Assembly: GCA_944387285.1 (NCBI GenBank)
Contig: CALXEH010000003.1
Span: forward strand, 18,484-82,483
From: an uncultured Oscillospiraceae bacterium
GTDB lineage: Bacteria > Bacillota > Clostridia > Oscillospirales > Oscillospiraceae
Direction: 5' to 3'
DNA: 64,000 nucleotides
Shown here: piece after piece, positions 52,315-61,440 of the stretch
How positions within the stretch are numbered: the first letter of the stretch is position 1
Layout of the letters: each line of letters begins with the position of its first letter
Position numbers and translations under genes: made by a program
The notes under the pieces: model-generated
Databases searched by the model: none
The model's input: the letters and a program-made list of their open reading frames with translations, nothing else
Told to the model about the DNA's origin: nothing

Positions 52315-52629
52315 TCAGCCGTTCACTACCCTTTCCACGATAAGCGCGGCGGCCTTTTCGAGACGCGCGTCAGCCCTCGCACGCATGGCAGCCTTCTTGT
52401 TTTCGGTATCCGAAGCCAGCTGCTTTGCGTCCTCCCTGGCTTTTTCATCGGACTTCGCGCGCAGCTGGGCCAGCTCTGCGGCGGCTTTTTTCTCCGCCGC
52501 TTCGAGCGCAGTGCGCCCCTCGGCCTGCGCTGCGGCTTCCGCCGCCTTCGCCGCCGCCTGCGCCTCGGCTTTCATACGCTTCGCGTTCTCCTCGGCCTCG
52601 CCTATCGTTGTGATCGCTTCAAAAGACAT
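52315..52629 (-). CDS. V-type ATPase subunit G/H-like (peripheral stalk)
   Basis: A 104-aa, almost entirely coiled-coil protein (Ala/Glu/Lys-rich from residue 10 to 80). ATG 52629 follows GGGAGGTG by 6 bases. As first gene of the V-ATPase operon and by its composition it is the peripheral-stalk partner of E. Low-complexity sequence limits the certainty of the family name. Confidence 0.78.
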   Translation of the reverse strand: MSFEAITTIGEAEENAKRMKAEAQAAAKAAEAAAQAEGRTALEAAEKKAAAELAQLRAKSDEKAREDAKQLASDTENKKAAMRARADARLEKAAALIVERVVNG

Positions 52630-52697
52630 TGATACACCTCCCACCGAAAAAGACGGATGCGGAAAGCGCCATCATCCGTCAAGTATCTACGCTATTA

Positions 52698-52726
52698 ATA
52701 ATACCAAAACCGCCGAAATTAAGCAA
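52698..52726 (-). promoter_or_regulatory. Promoter of the V-type ATPase operon
   Basis: On the - strand TTGCTT (52721-52726), 17-base spacer, TATTAT (52698-52703). It lies about 70 bases before the first gene of the operon. Confidence 0.65.
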
Positions 52727-52843
52727 GCAAATTTGAACAATTTACATGATAAAATAGGTACTATTTCCTCCCCAAAAGCCGCGTCAGACTTTTGTCAATC
52801 TTCACGAATGTTTTTTCATTAACGAATTATAGCGACATTGTAC

Positions 52844-52872
52844 TTGATTCGCGGAGGAAAACGTATTATAAT
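52844..52872 (+). promoter_or_regulatory. Promoter of the E2-like acyltransferase gene
   Basis: TTGATT (52844-52849), 17-base spacer, TATAAT (52867-52872), about 48 bases before ATG 52920. It is divergent to the V-ATPase promoter. Confidence 0.8.
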
Positions 52873-52919
52873 GTAAAATCCTTGAGGCAAATAAAGAACC
52901 GTAAGTGGAGGTCATACAT

Positions 52920-53801
52920 ATGAGCACAACGGGCTACCGCCGCCGTCTGGGCGACCGGAAGGAGGGCCGCCGTCTGCGCACGCTGCCGGCGCTCAATCTC
53001 TTTACGCCGTACATCATGATCCAGCGCAACGACGCCTGCAACCAGTTTGCGGGCTCCATTGAGATAACGGAGACGGACCGCTGGCTGCGCTCCAAGCGGC
53101 AGGAGGGCTACAAGGGCCTGGGCATGCTGCATCTGTTCATTGCGGCGTACATCAGGGTCATATCCCAGCTGCCGGGCCTGAACCGTTTCGTCGCGGGCCA
53201 GAAGGTCTATGCGCGCAACGAGATACTCATAAACATGATGGTGAAGCGCGGCATCACGACGGACGCGGAGGAGACCTGCGCAAAGGTCGTCTTCGAGCCG
53301 ACGGACACCATCTACGACGTCTACCGCAAGATGAACGAGGCCGTCGAGGCCATACGCGCCTCTGACGACAGCGGTACGGAGAAGGTCGCGGGCGCGCTCA
53401 TGAAGATACCGGGGCTGTTTTTGAAGTTCGCGGTCTGGGTGCTGAGGGTGATGGATTACTTCGACCTCATCCCGATGTCGCTGCTGAGGGCGAGCCCCTT
53501 CCATGGCTCGATGATAATCACCGACCTCGGCTCGCTGGGCATCCCGCCGATATATCACCACCTGTACAACTTCGGCAACCTGCCTGTCTTCCTGGCCTTC
53601 GGCGCGAAGCGCAGGGAGATGGAGCTGGACCGCCACGGCCAGCCGGTCGAGCGCAAGTACGTCGACTACAAGGTCGTCTGCGACGAGCGCATAATAGACG
53701 GCGTCTACTACGCCGCCGCGTTCAAGCACATGAAATACTTCCTCAAGAACCCGCATGAGCTCGAAAGAGCCCCGGAGAAGGTCGTCGAGGACGTTTTTTG
53801 A
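52920..53801 (+). CDS. Stand-alone E2 acyltransferase-fold protein lacking the catalytic His
   Basis: A 293-aa protein (ATG 52920 with GGAGG eight bases before) that matches the catalytic domain of 2-oxoacid dehydrogenase E2/CAT-like acyltransferases: LHLFIAAYIRVISQLPGLNRF, GSMIITDLGSLGIPP, and CDERIIDGVYYAAAF at the end. No lipoyl or binding domain is present. The usual DHRxxDG motif reads DERIIDG, so the catalytic His is replaced by E256, and normal acyl transfer is unlikely. It has its own promoter and terminator. The function is unknown. Confidence 0.8.
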   Translation: MSTTGYRRRLGDRKEGRRLRTLPALNLFTPYIMIQRNDACNQFAGSIEITETDRWLRSKRQEGYKGLGMLHLFIAAYIRVISQLPGLNRFVAGQKVYARNEILINMMVKRGITTDAEETCAKVVFEPTDTIYDVYRKMNEAVEAIRASDDSGTEKVAGALMKIPGLFLKFAVWVLRVMDYFDLIPMSLLRASPFHGSMIITDLGSLGIPPIYHHLYNFGNLPVFLAFGAKRREMELDRHGQPVERKYVDYKVVCDERIIDGVYYAAAFKHMKYFLKNPHELERAPEKVVEDVF

Positions 53802-53815
53802 TAAAATATGGTATG

Positions 53816-53846
53816 CGGAAGGGCCCTGCGGGGCCCTTCCGTTTTT
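53816..53846 (+). terminator. Terminator of the E2-like gene
   Basis: CGGAAGGGCCC (53816-53826) pairs with GGGCCCTTCCG (53831-53841) around TGCG and is followed by TTTTT. Confidence 0.9.
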
Positions 53847-53906
53847 CATCCGCGGACATTTGTGCAGACTGTACATACATTTTTCTTTTCACGGGGCAGA
53901 TTGTGA

Positions 53907-53936
53907 TTGCTTATTGCGTGAGGAAGGTGGTATAAT
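53907..53936 (+). promoter_or_regulatory. Promoter of glyA and the two-component genes
   Basis: TTGCTT (53907-53912), an 18-base spacer and TATAAT (53931-53936). The glyA start is 60 bases downstream. No riboswitch-like fold was seen in the short leader. Confidence 0.7.
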
Positions 53937-53995
53937 ACAGTGTCTTTGTGCTTTGCATGGAGTGGGAAAAATATAGGCCGAGGAGCTGTTTTGAC

Positions 53996-55240
<1,245 letters not shown>

Positions 55241-55243
55241 GAA

Positions 55244-55915
55244 ATGTACCGCGTATTCGTCGTTGAGGACGACCCGGTCATCTGCCGGGCGGTCTGCGCG
55301 AATATGGAGAGCTGGGGCTTCGAGGCCCGCGCCGCCGAGGACTTCGGGAACGTCATGGCGGAGTTTGCGGCCTTCGACCCCCAGCTCGTGCTGCTGGATA
55401 TCTCCCTGCCCCGCTTTTCCGGCTACCACTGGTGCGCCGAGATACGCAGGGTGTCCAAGGTGCCGGTGATGTTCATCTCGAGCGCCTCGGACAACATGAA
55501 CATCGTCATGGCCATGAACATGGGCGCGGACGACTTCATAGCCAAGCCCTTCGACCTGGAGGTGCTGACGGCGAAGGTGCAGGCGCTGCTGCGGCGGGCC
55601 TACGACTTTGCGGGCACGGGCCGGGTGCTGGAGTGTTCGGGCGCGGTGCTGGACATGGGCGCGGGCGCGCTCTCCTACGGCGGGCAGCAGCTGCAGCTCA
55701 CGAAGAACGAGCTGCGCATACTCCAGGCGCTCATGGAAAAGCACGGCTCGGTCGTCAGCCGGGACGAGCTCATGCTCCGGCTCTGGCAGACGGACGATTT
55801 CGTGGACGAGAACACGCTGACGGTGAATGTCACGCGCCTGCGCCGCAAGCTCGAGGGCGTCGGGCTCGGCGACTTCATAAAGACCCGCAAGGGCCTGGGC
55901 TACAGCATAGACTGA
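55244..55915 (+). CDS. OmpR/BceR-type response regulator
   Basis: A 223-aa regulator: receiver domain with phosphoacceptor D52 (LVLLDISLP), acidic pocket E8-D9-D10 and K102-like IAKPFDLE, then a winged-helix domain with NELRILQALMEKHGSVVSRD and FIKTRKGLGYSID. It is close to BceR-type regulators of peptide-antibiotic responses. The gene starts three bases after glyA and is followed 12 bases later by its kinase. No BceAB-type transporter lies in the window. Confidence 0.92.
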   Translation: MYRVFVVEDDPVICRAVCANMESWGFEARAAEDFGNVMAEFAAFDPQLVLLDISLPRFSGYHWCAEIRRVSKVPVMFISSASDNMNIVMAMNMGADDFIAKPFDLEVLTAKVQALLRRAYDFAGTGRVLECSGAVLDMGAGALSYGGQQLQLTKNELRILQALMEKHGSVVSRDELMLRLWQTDDFVDENTLTVNVTRLRRKLEGVGLGDFIKTRKGLGYSID

Positions 55916-55927
55916 GGGGGAAGTGCG

Positions 55928-56911
55928 ATGTATATCCTCTCATATTTCAAACGGCACTGGAAGATACCAGTGCTGTTTCTGCTTTGCGCGGGAGTGTTCG
56001 CGCTGGTGCTGTCGCTCTACGAGCTGCCGACTGAGCCGGTGCTGTACGCCTCGGTGCTGTGCGCGGCGCTGGGCGTCCCGGCGCTGGCGGTGGACATGTG
56101 GGCCTACGTCCGGCGGATGCGGGCGCTGCACGAGCTCACAGGCAGCATCTGCGTCTCGATAGACCGCCTGCCCGAGCCCCGGGCGGGGATAGAGACGGAG
56201 TACGACAAGCTGCTGCGCGAGCTCTGGCGGGAGAGGTCGAGGCTGGACGCGGAATACAGCGCGGCTCGGCGCGAGGCCGAGGACTACTACGCCATGTGGG
56301 CGCACCAGATAAAGACGCCCATAGCGGCGATGCGGCTGCTGCTGCAGCAGGGCGACGCGCCGGACAAGGCGGCGGTCTCGGCGGAGCTGTTCAGGATAGA
56401 GCAGTATGTGGACATGGTGCTCTCGTACCAGCGGCTGGGCAGCGATACCGTGGATCTGGTGCTGCGCAGCGTGGAGCTCGACCGCGTGGTGCGCGGCTGC
56501 GTGCGCAAGTTTGCGGGGCTGTTCATCTTGAAGAAGTTGTCGGTGGAGCTGGAAGAGACGGGCCTTGCCGTGCTGACGGACGAGAAATGGCTGGCCTTCG
56601 TGATAGAGCAGCTGCTCTCGAACGCGCTCAAATATACGAAAACGGGGCGCATAAGCATCTACGCCGAAGGCCGCGCGCTGGTGGTGGAGGACACGGGCAC
56701 GGGCATTGCGGCGGAGGATCTGCCGCGCCTGGGCGAGCGCGGCTTCACCGGCTATAACGGCCGCGAGGAGCGCGGCTCCACCGGCCTGGGCCTCTACCTG
56801 TGCCGGAGGATATGCGCAAAGCTGGGCCACGACCTGAACTTCGAGTCCGAACCCGGCCGCGGCACCCGAGCCATCATAGGCTTCCCAGAGCATCCCCTGG
56901 AAACAGAATGA
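55928..56911 (+). CDS. BceS-type intramembrane-sensing histidine kinase
   Basis: A 327-aa kinase with two N-terminal membrane helices (about 15-30 and 38-58) separated by a very short loop, typical of intramembrane-sensing kinases. The phosphoacceptor His is in MWAHQIKTPIAAM, the N box in LLSNALKYTK, and G boxes in VEDTGTGIAAEDL and GSTGLGLYLC. Such kinases usually sense through a partner ABC transporter, which is missing next to it. A strong terminator follows. Confidence 0.92.
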   Translation: MYILSYFKRHWKIPVLFLLCAGVFALVLSLYELPTEPVLYASVLCAALGVPALAVDMWAYVRRMRALHELTGSICVSIDRLPEPRAGIETEYDKLLRELWRERSRLDAEYSAARREAEDYYAMWAHQIKTPIAAMRLLLQQGDAPDKAAVSAELFRIEQYVDMVLSYQRLGSDTVDLVLRSVELDRVVRGCVRKFAGLFILKKLSVELEETGLAVLTDEKWLAFVIEQLLSNALKYTKTGRISIYAEGRALVVEDTGTGIAAEDLPRLGERGFTGYNGREERGSTGLGLYLCRRICAKLGHDLNFESEPGRGTRAIIGFPEHPLETE

Positions 56912-56912
56912 C

Positions 56913-56941
56913 CCCGCGCGCCGCCAGGCGCGCGGGTTTTT
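56913..56941 (+). terminator. Terminator of the glyA-two-component operon
   Basis: CCCGCGCGCC (56913-56922) pairs with GGCGCGCGGG (56927-56936) around GCCA, followed by five Ts. Confidence 0.9.
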
Positions 56942-57488
56942 GCGTTGGTGCGTTGCCGTAGCCGCGTGCGGGCGGCGCACCGACCCCGGTGCGCCGTTTG
57001 TGATGGTTTCGCAGCCGTGTACGGTTTGCACCAACCCGTAGGGGTCGGCGTCCCCGACGACCCGGCCGCGCGCCGCCTGGCGCGCGGTGCGCCGGCGTAA
57101 GCCGGCGTGGGCGCGTGGGGTTGGCGTCATCCGAAACCGTCGCGTCCGGGCGGGGGTGGAACCCCGCCCCTACAGGTGGTGGTGCGTTTCCGTGGCCGTG
57201 TGCGGGCGGCGCATCGGGGTCGATGCGCCCTACGGCTGGTTTGTTTCGCTCAAAGCGTTGCCATATATCCAAACGCGGAGCGTTTCACCTTTTCCGGAGA
57301 CTGCGGAGGAGATGTGGACCTTTGCCGCATCGACGACGTCAGTCGATATTTAAAATAAAACGCCGCCCAAAGGGCGGCTGCTACCTTATTCCCCTTCGTA
57401 CCGTTCCCAACAAAAAGCCGCTTTTCTTTGGGGCTCCACTCCCGTTTCTTTGGGCAAGGGCCAAAGAAATGGGGTGGAATCTCCCGGT
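56942..57488. repeat. Intergenic cluster of GC-rich repeated and palindromic modules
   Basis: No plausible gene is found in about 550 bases. Two related modules (56951-56997 and 57183-57231) share a GCGTT-CCGT-GCCG-GTGCGGGCGGCGCA core and each ends in a GGTGCGCC-type dyad. Between them lie further inverted repeats such as GGGTCGGCGTCCCCGACGACCC-like (about 57043-57064), GTCCGGGCGGGGGTGGAAC with its CCCCGCCC partner, and GGCGCGCGG/GCCGCGCGCC. Another pair (TTTCTTTGG/CCAAAGAAA, about 57425-57470) follows. Such elements are recurrent in genomes of this type; function unknown. Confidence 0.6.
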
Positions 57489-57656
57489 TCAGCGATTGGT
57501 AACGATCTCGCCGTTTTCCTTTTCGTACTCCCTAATGCAATCCCTTATCAATATCAGCACCTGGCTGTTAGCGGAACGGCCCTCGTAATCTGCTACAACG
57601 TGCAGTTTATCGAGCAGTTTATCGTCAATCCTTATTGTTAGACTTCTTATTGCCAT
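57489..57656 (-). CDS. Small ribbon-helix-helix (Arc/CopG-type) protein
   Basis: A 55-aa protein starting MAIRSLTIRIDDKLLDKLHV, a typical ribbon followed by helix A, with EGRSANSQVLILIRDCIREY as the second helix. TGGAGG lies 7 bases before ATG 57656. Such proteins bind DNA as dimers and often act as antitoxins or plasmid/phage regulators. No toxin gene follows downstream on this strand; the DNA there is repeat-rich. It is divergent from the 48-aa gene at 57768, and the space between carries ACACACA/TGTGTGT-type dyads. Confidence 0.72.
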   Translation of the reverse strand: MAIRSLTIRIDDKLLDKLHVVADYEGRSANSQVLILIRDCIREYEKENGEIVTNR

Positions 57657-57663
57657 GAAAATG

Positions 57664-57712
57664 CCTCCACATTACACACAAATTATATTCATATTATGTG
57701 CAAAGTGTGTTA
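57664..57712. promoter_or_regulatory. Divergent control region with ACACA/TGTGT dyad
   Basis: CATTACACACAAATTATATT and GTGCAAAGTGTGTTATG form an inverted ACACA...TGTGT arrangement between two small divergent genes, with AATATAAT on the - strand as a possible -10. RHH proteins commonly bind such short repeated sites; binding here is inferred. Confidence 0.4.
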
Positions 57713-57767
57713 TGATTCATAAAGTGGCGTTAATGTGACGTCAAAATATGGTCAAGGAGGCAATATT

Positions 57768-57914
57768 ATGCCGGACTACGCAAAAATGTACCGCATCCTG
57801 TTCAACGCCATGACAGACGCCCTGCGCGAGCTGGAAGCGGGCAGGCCGGAGCAGGCGCGGCAAATAATCATCGAGGCCCAGCGGCTCACCGAGGAACTGT
57901 ACATGGAGGCATGA
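57768..57914 (+). CDS. 48-aa conserved small protein
   Basis: ATG 57768 follows AAGGAGG by eight bases and encodes MPDYAKMYRILFNAMTDALR and so on, ending EAQRLTEELYMEA: one long amphipathic helix pair. The pattern xxYxKMYxxLFNAxTDAxxxLE matches small proteins I recall as common in Clostridia and their phages; function is unknown. It is too short for most gene finders but has good composition and ribosome site. Confidence 0.68.
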   Translation: MPDYAKMYRILFNAMTDALRELEAGRPEQARQIIIEAQRLTEELYMEA

Positions 57915-57945
57915 AAAAGCCGCCGCCCATTGCCGGGCGGCGGAC
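57914..57945 (-). terminator. Terminator of the YbaK gene
   Basis: On the - strand CCGCCGCCC and GGGCGGCGG (57935-57943 and 57920-57928) pair around a short loop and run into TTTTT. It also abuts the end of the 48-aa gene on the other strand. Confidence 0.85.
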
Positions 57946-57951
57946 TTGTTA

Positions 57952-58425
57952 TTACTCGGGCAGCTTGCAGACGTCTATCCACTCCAGGGCGTTAGAGTAC
58001 TTCCACAGCTCGTCCATGTTCAGCTCGATGGCGCTTGCGCCGCTGCCCACCGCGGGGTAGACGGTCTCGAAGCGCTTCATGCTCTCGTCGAGGTACACGT
58101 CCACGCCGTCGTTGATGCCGAAGGGGCAGACGCCGCCGACGGGGTGGCCCACCAGCTCCAGCACCTCGTCGGCGGTGAGCATCTTGGCCTTGAAGTGGAA
58201 CTTCTCCTTGAACTTGTGGTTATCTATCCGCGCGTCGCCGGCGGCGAGTATCAGCAGCGCGCCGCCGTCGGGCCGCTTGAACGACAGGGTCTTCGCTATC
58301 CGCGCGCCCTCCACGCCCAGCGCCTTCGCCGCGAGCTCGACCGTCGCGGACGATACCGTAAACTCTATCACGCGGTCCTCCATGCCGAACTGGCGGAAAT
58401 ACGCGCGTCCCCTCTCAATGGACAT
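57952..58425 (-). CDS. YbaK/EbsC-type aminoacyl-tRNA deacylase
   Basis: A 157-aa protein of the YbaK/ProX family, which removes wrongly attached amino acids from tRNA. AKTLSFKRPDGGALLILAAG contains the conserved Lys, and VGHPVGGVCPFGI holds the GxxPFG signature. The amino acid specificity is not known from sequence. It has its own terminator. Confidence 0.9.
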   Translation of the reverse strand: MSIERGRAYFRQFGMEDRVIEFTVSSATVELAAKALGVEGARIAKTLSFKRPDGGALLILAAGDARIDNHKFKEKFHFKAKMLTADEVLELVGHPVGGVCPFGINDGVDVYLDESMKRFETVYPAVGSGASAIELNMDELWKYSNALEWIDVCKLPE

Positions 58426-58449
58426 ACTTCTCTTTGCCTCTCTTTCGAA

Positions 58450-59871
58450 TCATTTGCAGAACCATTCCAGCAGATCCAGCGTCCCCTCGCCCTGGGCCAT
58501 GGCCAGGCTCTCGGTGAGCAGCACGTCGTCTATGTCGTAATACTGCACGAAGTAGCTGAGCGTCATGGCGTTGTACTTGCGGTAGTCTATGACGTAGACG
58601 TTGTGGTAATTCTGGCTCAGGAAGGGCGCAAAGGGGTTGCCGAAGGAATCTTTTATGACGACGCAGTTGGGGCCGTCAGGAAGGTCGTTGTTCGTGATGG
58701 TGACCAGCGGGTGGTCGCCGCCCAGGAAGGTCATGTACTTCGAGTAGATGCTGGACTTCGACATGTCCGTCAGCACCGGCCACTCGAAGGAGCTGCCGTT
58801 CTCCTTAGTTATCATCATCGTTATATCGCCCGGCGGGTCGTAGGCCGTGACGTTGTCCTCGCGCAGCTTCGAGCTCTGCGCGCAGTTGCCGTAGAACGAG
58901 CCCAAAAACGGGCCCATGTCCAGCTCCTCGAAGTCCTCGAGCGCCGCGGGCTCGAGGCCCGCCACATTGCAGAACTGCTCGTAGGAATAGTACGCCGCCA
59001 GCGCCGTCCAGTGGTGGTCGGTGCGGAAATACAGGTACTCGTCGTTGTGCTCGATGAGCGTGTTGAACACGTTCACGCCCTTTACGTTCTCGTTCACCTG
59101 CGAGAAGATGTAGCTTATCGTCTGGCCCTGGTCCGTGCACTTGAGCAGCTCCATGTAGTCCGAGGACACCACCACGCCCACGCTCGTCGGGATGAGGATG
59201 TCGTAGAGCGTCACGCCGTACTGCCCGAGCATATCGGCGCAGGAGTTCACCAGCTTGACGTGCCTGTCCGAGCCGTACTGCGAGAAGCCGTAGTACGAGA
59301 AGGCCGCGTCGCCAATCTGCAGCACGTTGCCGTAGATGACTTCCGTCTCATCGTCCACCTCGAGGCCGCCCCAGTGCTCGACGGATTCCTCCGGCGGCGA
59401 GGTCAGCACGACCTCGGGCGTCGGCGGCGGGGTGGGTTCCGGCGTCGGCTCCGGCGTGGGCGTGGGCTCCGGCGTCGGCGTCGGGGAAGCTTCGGGCGCG
59501 GCGCTCTCCACCGGCGGCAGCTCGTCCGCCTCGCCCAGGTCGCCGTAGATCACCACGTCGTTTATCCCGTGCAGCTCGCCCAGGCGGGTAGAGACGCTCA
59601 TCCAGTAGTCCCGGAAGGGGAAGGTGTCCGAAAACCACAGGCCGATCTGGTCGAAATACTCGCCCGAGAGCAGCGTGTCCACGGAGAAATCGGGAAACTC
59701 CGTCAGCCGGCGCTTCTCGCTCTCCGACTCCGTGGGCCGCAGGGGTATGATGAAGGCCACGATGGTCAGCACGAAGAGCACTGTGAAAAACGGCGCGGCG
59801 ACCCTGGCCCGGCGGCGTTTCTGTTCGCGGCGGCGGGCTTTTTCGGACTTGTATTTTCCGCTGTCGTTCAT
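58450..59871 (-). CDS. DHHW/AlgX-like cell-surface protein
   Basis: A 473-aa protein with a basic N-terminus, one membrane helix (about 26-45), a Pro/Thr/Glu-rich linker (about 125-155, PTPEPTP repeats) and a large outer domain. LYFRTDHHWTALAAYYSYEQ contains the DHHW motif, and VVIKDSFGNPFAPFL resembles the SGNH-type GDSF element of AlgX/DltD-like acyl-transfer partners. It is adjacent to an MBOAT gene, so both likely add acyl groups to a surface polymer. The polymer is unknown. Confidence 0.85.
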   Translation of the reverse strand: MNDSGKYKSEKARRREQKRRRARVAAPFFTVLFVLTIVAFIIPLRPTESESEKRRLTEFPDFSVDTLLSGEYFDQIGLWFSDTFPFRDYWMSVSTRLGELHGINDVVIYGDLGEADELPPVESAAPEASPTPTPEPTPTPEPTPEPTPPPTPEVVLTSPPEESVEHWGGLEVDDETEVIYGNVLQIGDAAFSYYGFSQYGSDRHVKLVNSCADMLGQYGVTLYDILIPTSVGVVVSSDYMELLKCTDQGQTISYIFSQVNENVKGVNVFNTLIEHNDEYLYFRTDHHWTALAAYYSYEQFCNVAGLEPAALEDFEELDMGPFLGSFYGNCAQSSKLREDNVTAYDPPGDITMMITKENGSSFEWPVLTDMSKSSIYSKYMTFLGGDHPLVTITNNDLPDGPNCVVIKDSFGNPFAPFLSQNYHNVYVIDYRKYNAMTLSYFVQYYDIDDVLLTESLAMAQGEGTLDLLEWFCK

Positions 59872-59880
59872 GCGCGCACC

Positions 59881-61338
59881 TCAGAAATTGAAGTAGATGA
59901 AGAAGTCATAGCTGTCGCCCACCAGCGAGGCCGTAGAGAGCAGCAGCAGGAGGATGGGGAAGATGATGTAGGCCCCAAGGTTCCAGAGCCTTTCCCCGGA
60001 AATGCTCCGGCACAGGCGCTTGCCCGCGCCCGCCGCCATGCACTTAGCCAGCGGCGTGCAGGCCAGGACGGAGACGGCGAGCAGGAAGAGGTTGTTCTTC
60101 AGCAGCGTCAGGCTCACGAAGTCCGAGGCCGCGTTGCCGTTTGCCGTGAACAGGCCCAGGAACACCGTCCAGCCCAGGCGCACGTCCGTGAAGTGGAAGA
60201 GTATCCAGCCCGCGAAGACCACGAACAGCAGGTAGATATGCGGCAGGACGTGGAGCTTGTCAAAGAGCTTTTTGAGAAACAGCCGCTCGATGACGATGAA
60301 GACGAAAAAATAAAGGCCCCAGAGCACGAAGTTCCAGTTCGCGCCGTGCCACAGGCCCGTGAGCGCCCAGACGACGAAGAGGTTCAGCACCGAGCGCGCC
60401 TTGGAGCAGCGGCTGCCGCCCAGCGGGATGTAGACGTAGTCGCGGAAGAAGGTGCCGAGCGAGATGTGCCAGCGCCGCCAGAACTCCGTGACCGTCTTCG
60501 ACATATACGGGTAGTCGAAGTTCTCAAGGTAGTGCAGCCCGAGCATCCTGCCCATGCCGATAGCCATGTCGGAGTAGGCGGAAAAATCGAGGTATATCTG
60601 CAGCATGAAGGCCGCGACGCCCACCCAGGCGCCCAGGGCCGTGAGGCCCGAGAGCGTGTGCAGGTTCTCGGCAAAGAGCGAGGCGTTGGAGGCGGTATCC
60701 GGCGAGAGCAGCAGCTGGTCCGCCAGGGCGCCGCAGGGGTCAGCGAGCAGGGTCTTCTTCGCCAGGCCGATGCTGAAGCGCGTGATGCCGGGCAGCAGGT
60801 CTCGGCTGTCGCGCTCCACAAACAGCTCGTGCGCAATGGTCTTGTACCGCACTATCGGCCCCGCCACGCACTGGTGGAACAGCGCGGCGTACAGCAGCAC
60901 GTTCAGATAGCTCGGCTGCGCCTCGGCGTCGCCGCGGTAGACGTCCACGACGTAGGTCAGCAGCTGGAAGGTGTAAAACGAGATGCCGATGGGCAGGGCG
61001 ATGTCCGCAATGAAGCCCGGCACCTGCCCGAAGACAGAGCAGACCAGGCCCGAATACTTGAAAAAGCCGATGAGCAGGATGTCGATGGCGCAGGACACGG
61101 CGACCCAGAGCTTCCTGCGGCCCTGCCTGTCCGTCCGCGACACCCTCAGCGCGCAGAACCAGGAGGTCAGCGCCATGAACATCAGCAGCAGGACGTACTT
61201 CGGCTCGCCCCAGGCGTAGAAAATGAGCGAGAACACGAGCAGCGACATATTTTTTGCCTCTCTGCTGCGGCACAGCACATAGGCCAGCAGCGAGAGGGGC
61301 AAAAAAGCATATAGGAATATGAGGCTTGAAAATACCAT
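59881..61338 (-). CDS. MBOAT-family O-acyltransferase (AlgI/DltB-like)
   Basis: A 485-aa multipass membrane enzyme starting MVFSSLIFLYAFLPLSLLAY. The signature FWRRWHISLGTFFRDYVYIP and the active-site His in LTGLWHGANWNF are intact. ATG 61338 is preferred; TTG 61359 is in frame. It moves acyl groups across the membrane for the DHHW protein encoded ten bases downstream. TATAAT on the - strand at 61374-61379 is the likely -10. Confidence 0.9.
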   Translation of the reverse strand: MVFSSLIFLYAFLPLSLLAYVLCRSREAKNMSLLVFSLIFYAWGEPKYVLLLMFMALTSWFCALRVSRTDRQGRRKLWVAVSCAIDILLIGFFKYSGLVCSVFGQVPGFIADIALPIGISFYTFQLLTYVVDVYRGDAEAQPSYLNVLLYAALFHQCVAGPIVRYKTIAHELFVERDSRDLLPGITRFSIGLAKKTLLADPCGALADQLLLSPDTASNASLFAENLHTLSGLTALGAWVGVAAFMLQIYLDFSAYSDMAIGMGRMLGLHYLENFDYPYMSKTVTEFWRRWHISLGTFFRDYVYIPLGGSRCSKARSVLNLFVVWALTGLWHGANWNFVLWGLYFFVFIVIERLFLKKLFDKLHVLPHIYLLFVVFAGWILFHFTDVRLGWTVFLGLFTANGNAASDFVSLTLLKNNLFLLAVSVLACTPLAKCMAAGAGKRLCRSISGERLWNLGAYIIFPILLLLLSTASLVGDSYDFFIYFNF

Positions 61339-61411
61339 GTCCTCTTCACCAAACAACAAAAATCTTATGTTGTATTATATACCAAGCCCGTTTACCATGC
61401 AAGGCAAATTT

Positions 61412-61428
61412 CGCCGCGCTTCGCGGCG
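61412..61428 (-). terminator. Weak hairpin after the 61441 gene
   Basis: On the - strand CGCCGCG-AAG-CGCGGCG (61412-61428) is followed by AAATTTGCC, with only three Ts. It may partly separate the unknown gene from the MBOAT pair. Confidence 0.4.
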
Positions 61429-61440
61429 GCGCAGACCCCG

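Noticed and set aside
53847..53995. Search for a glycine or other riboswitch before glyA
   Set aside because: The leader after the predicted start is only about 55 bases and shows no known aptamer core.
57946..61314. 1122-codon + strand open frame
   Set aside because: Runs antisense through YbaK, DHHW and MBOAT genes; Val/Gln/Arg-rich low-complexity translation.
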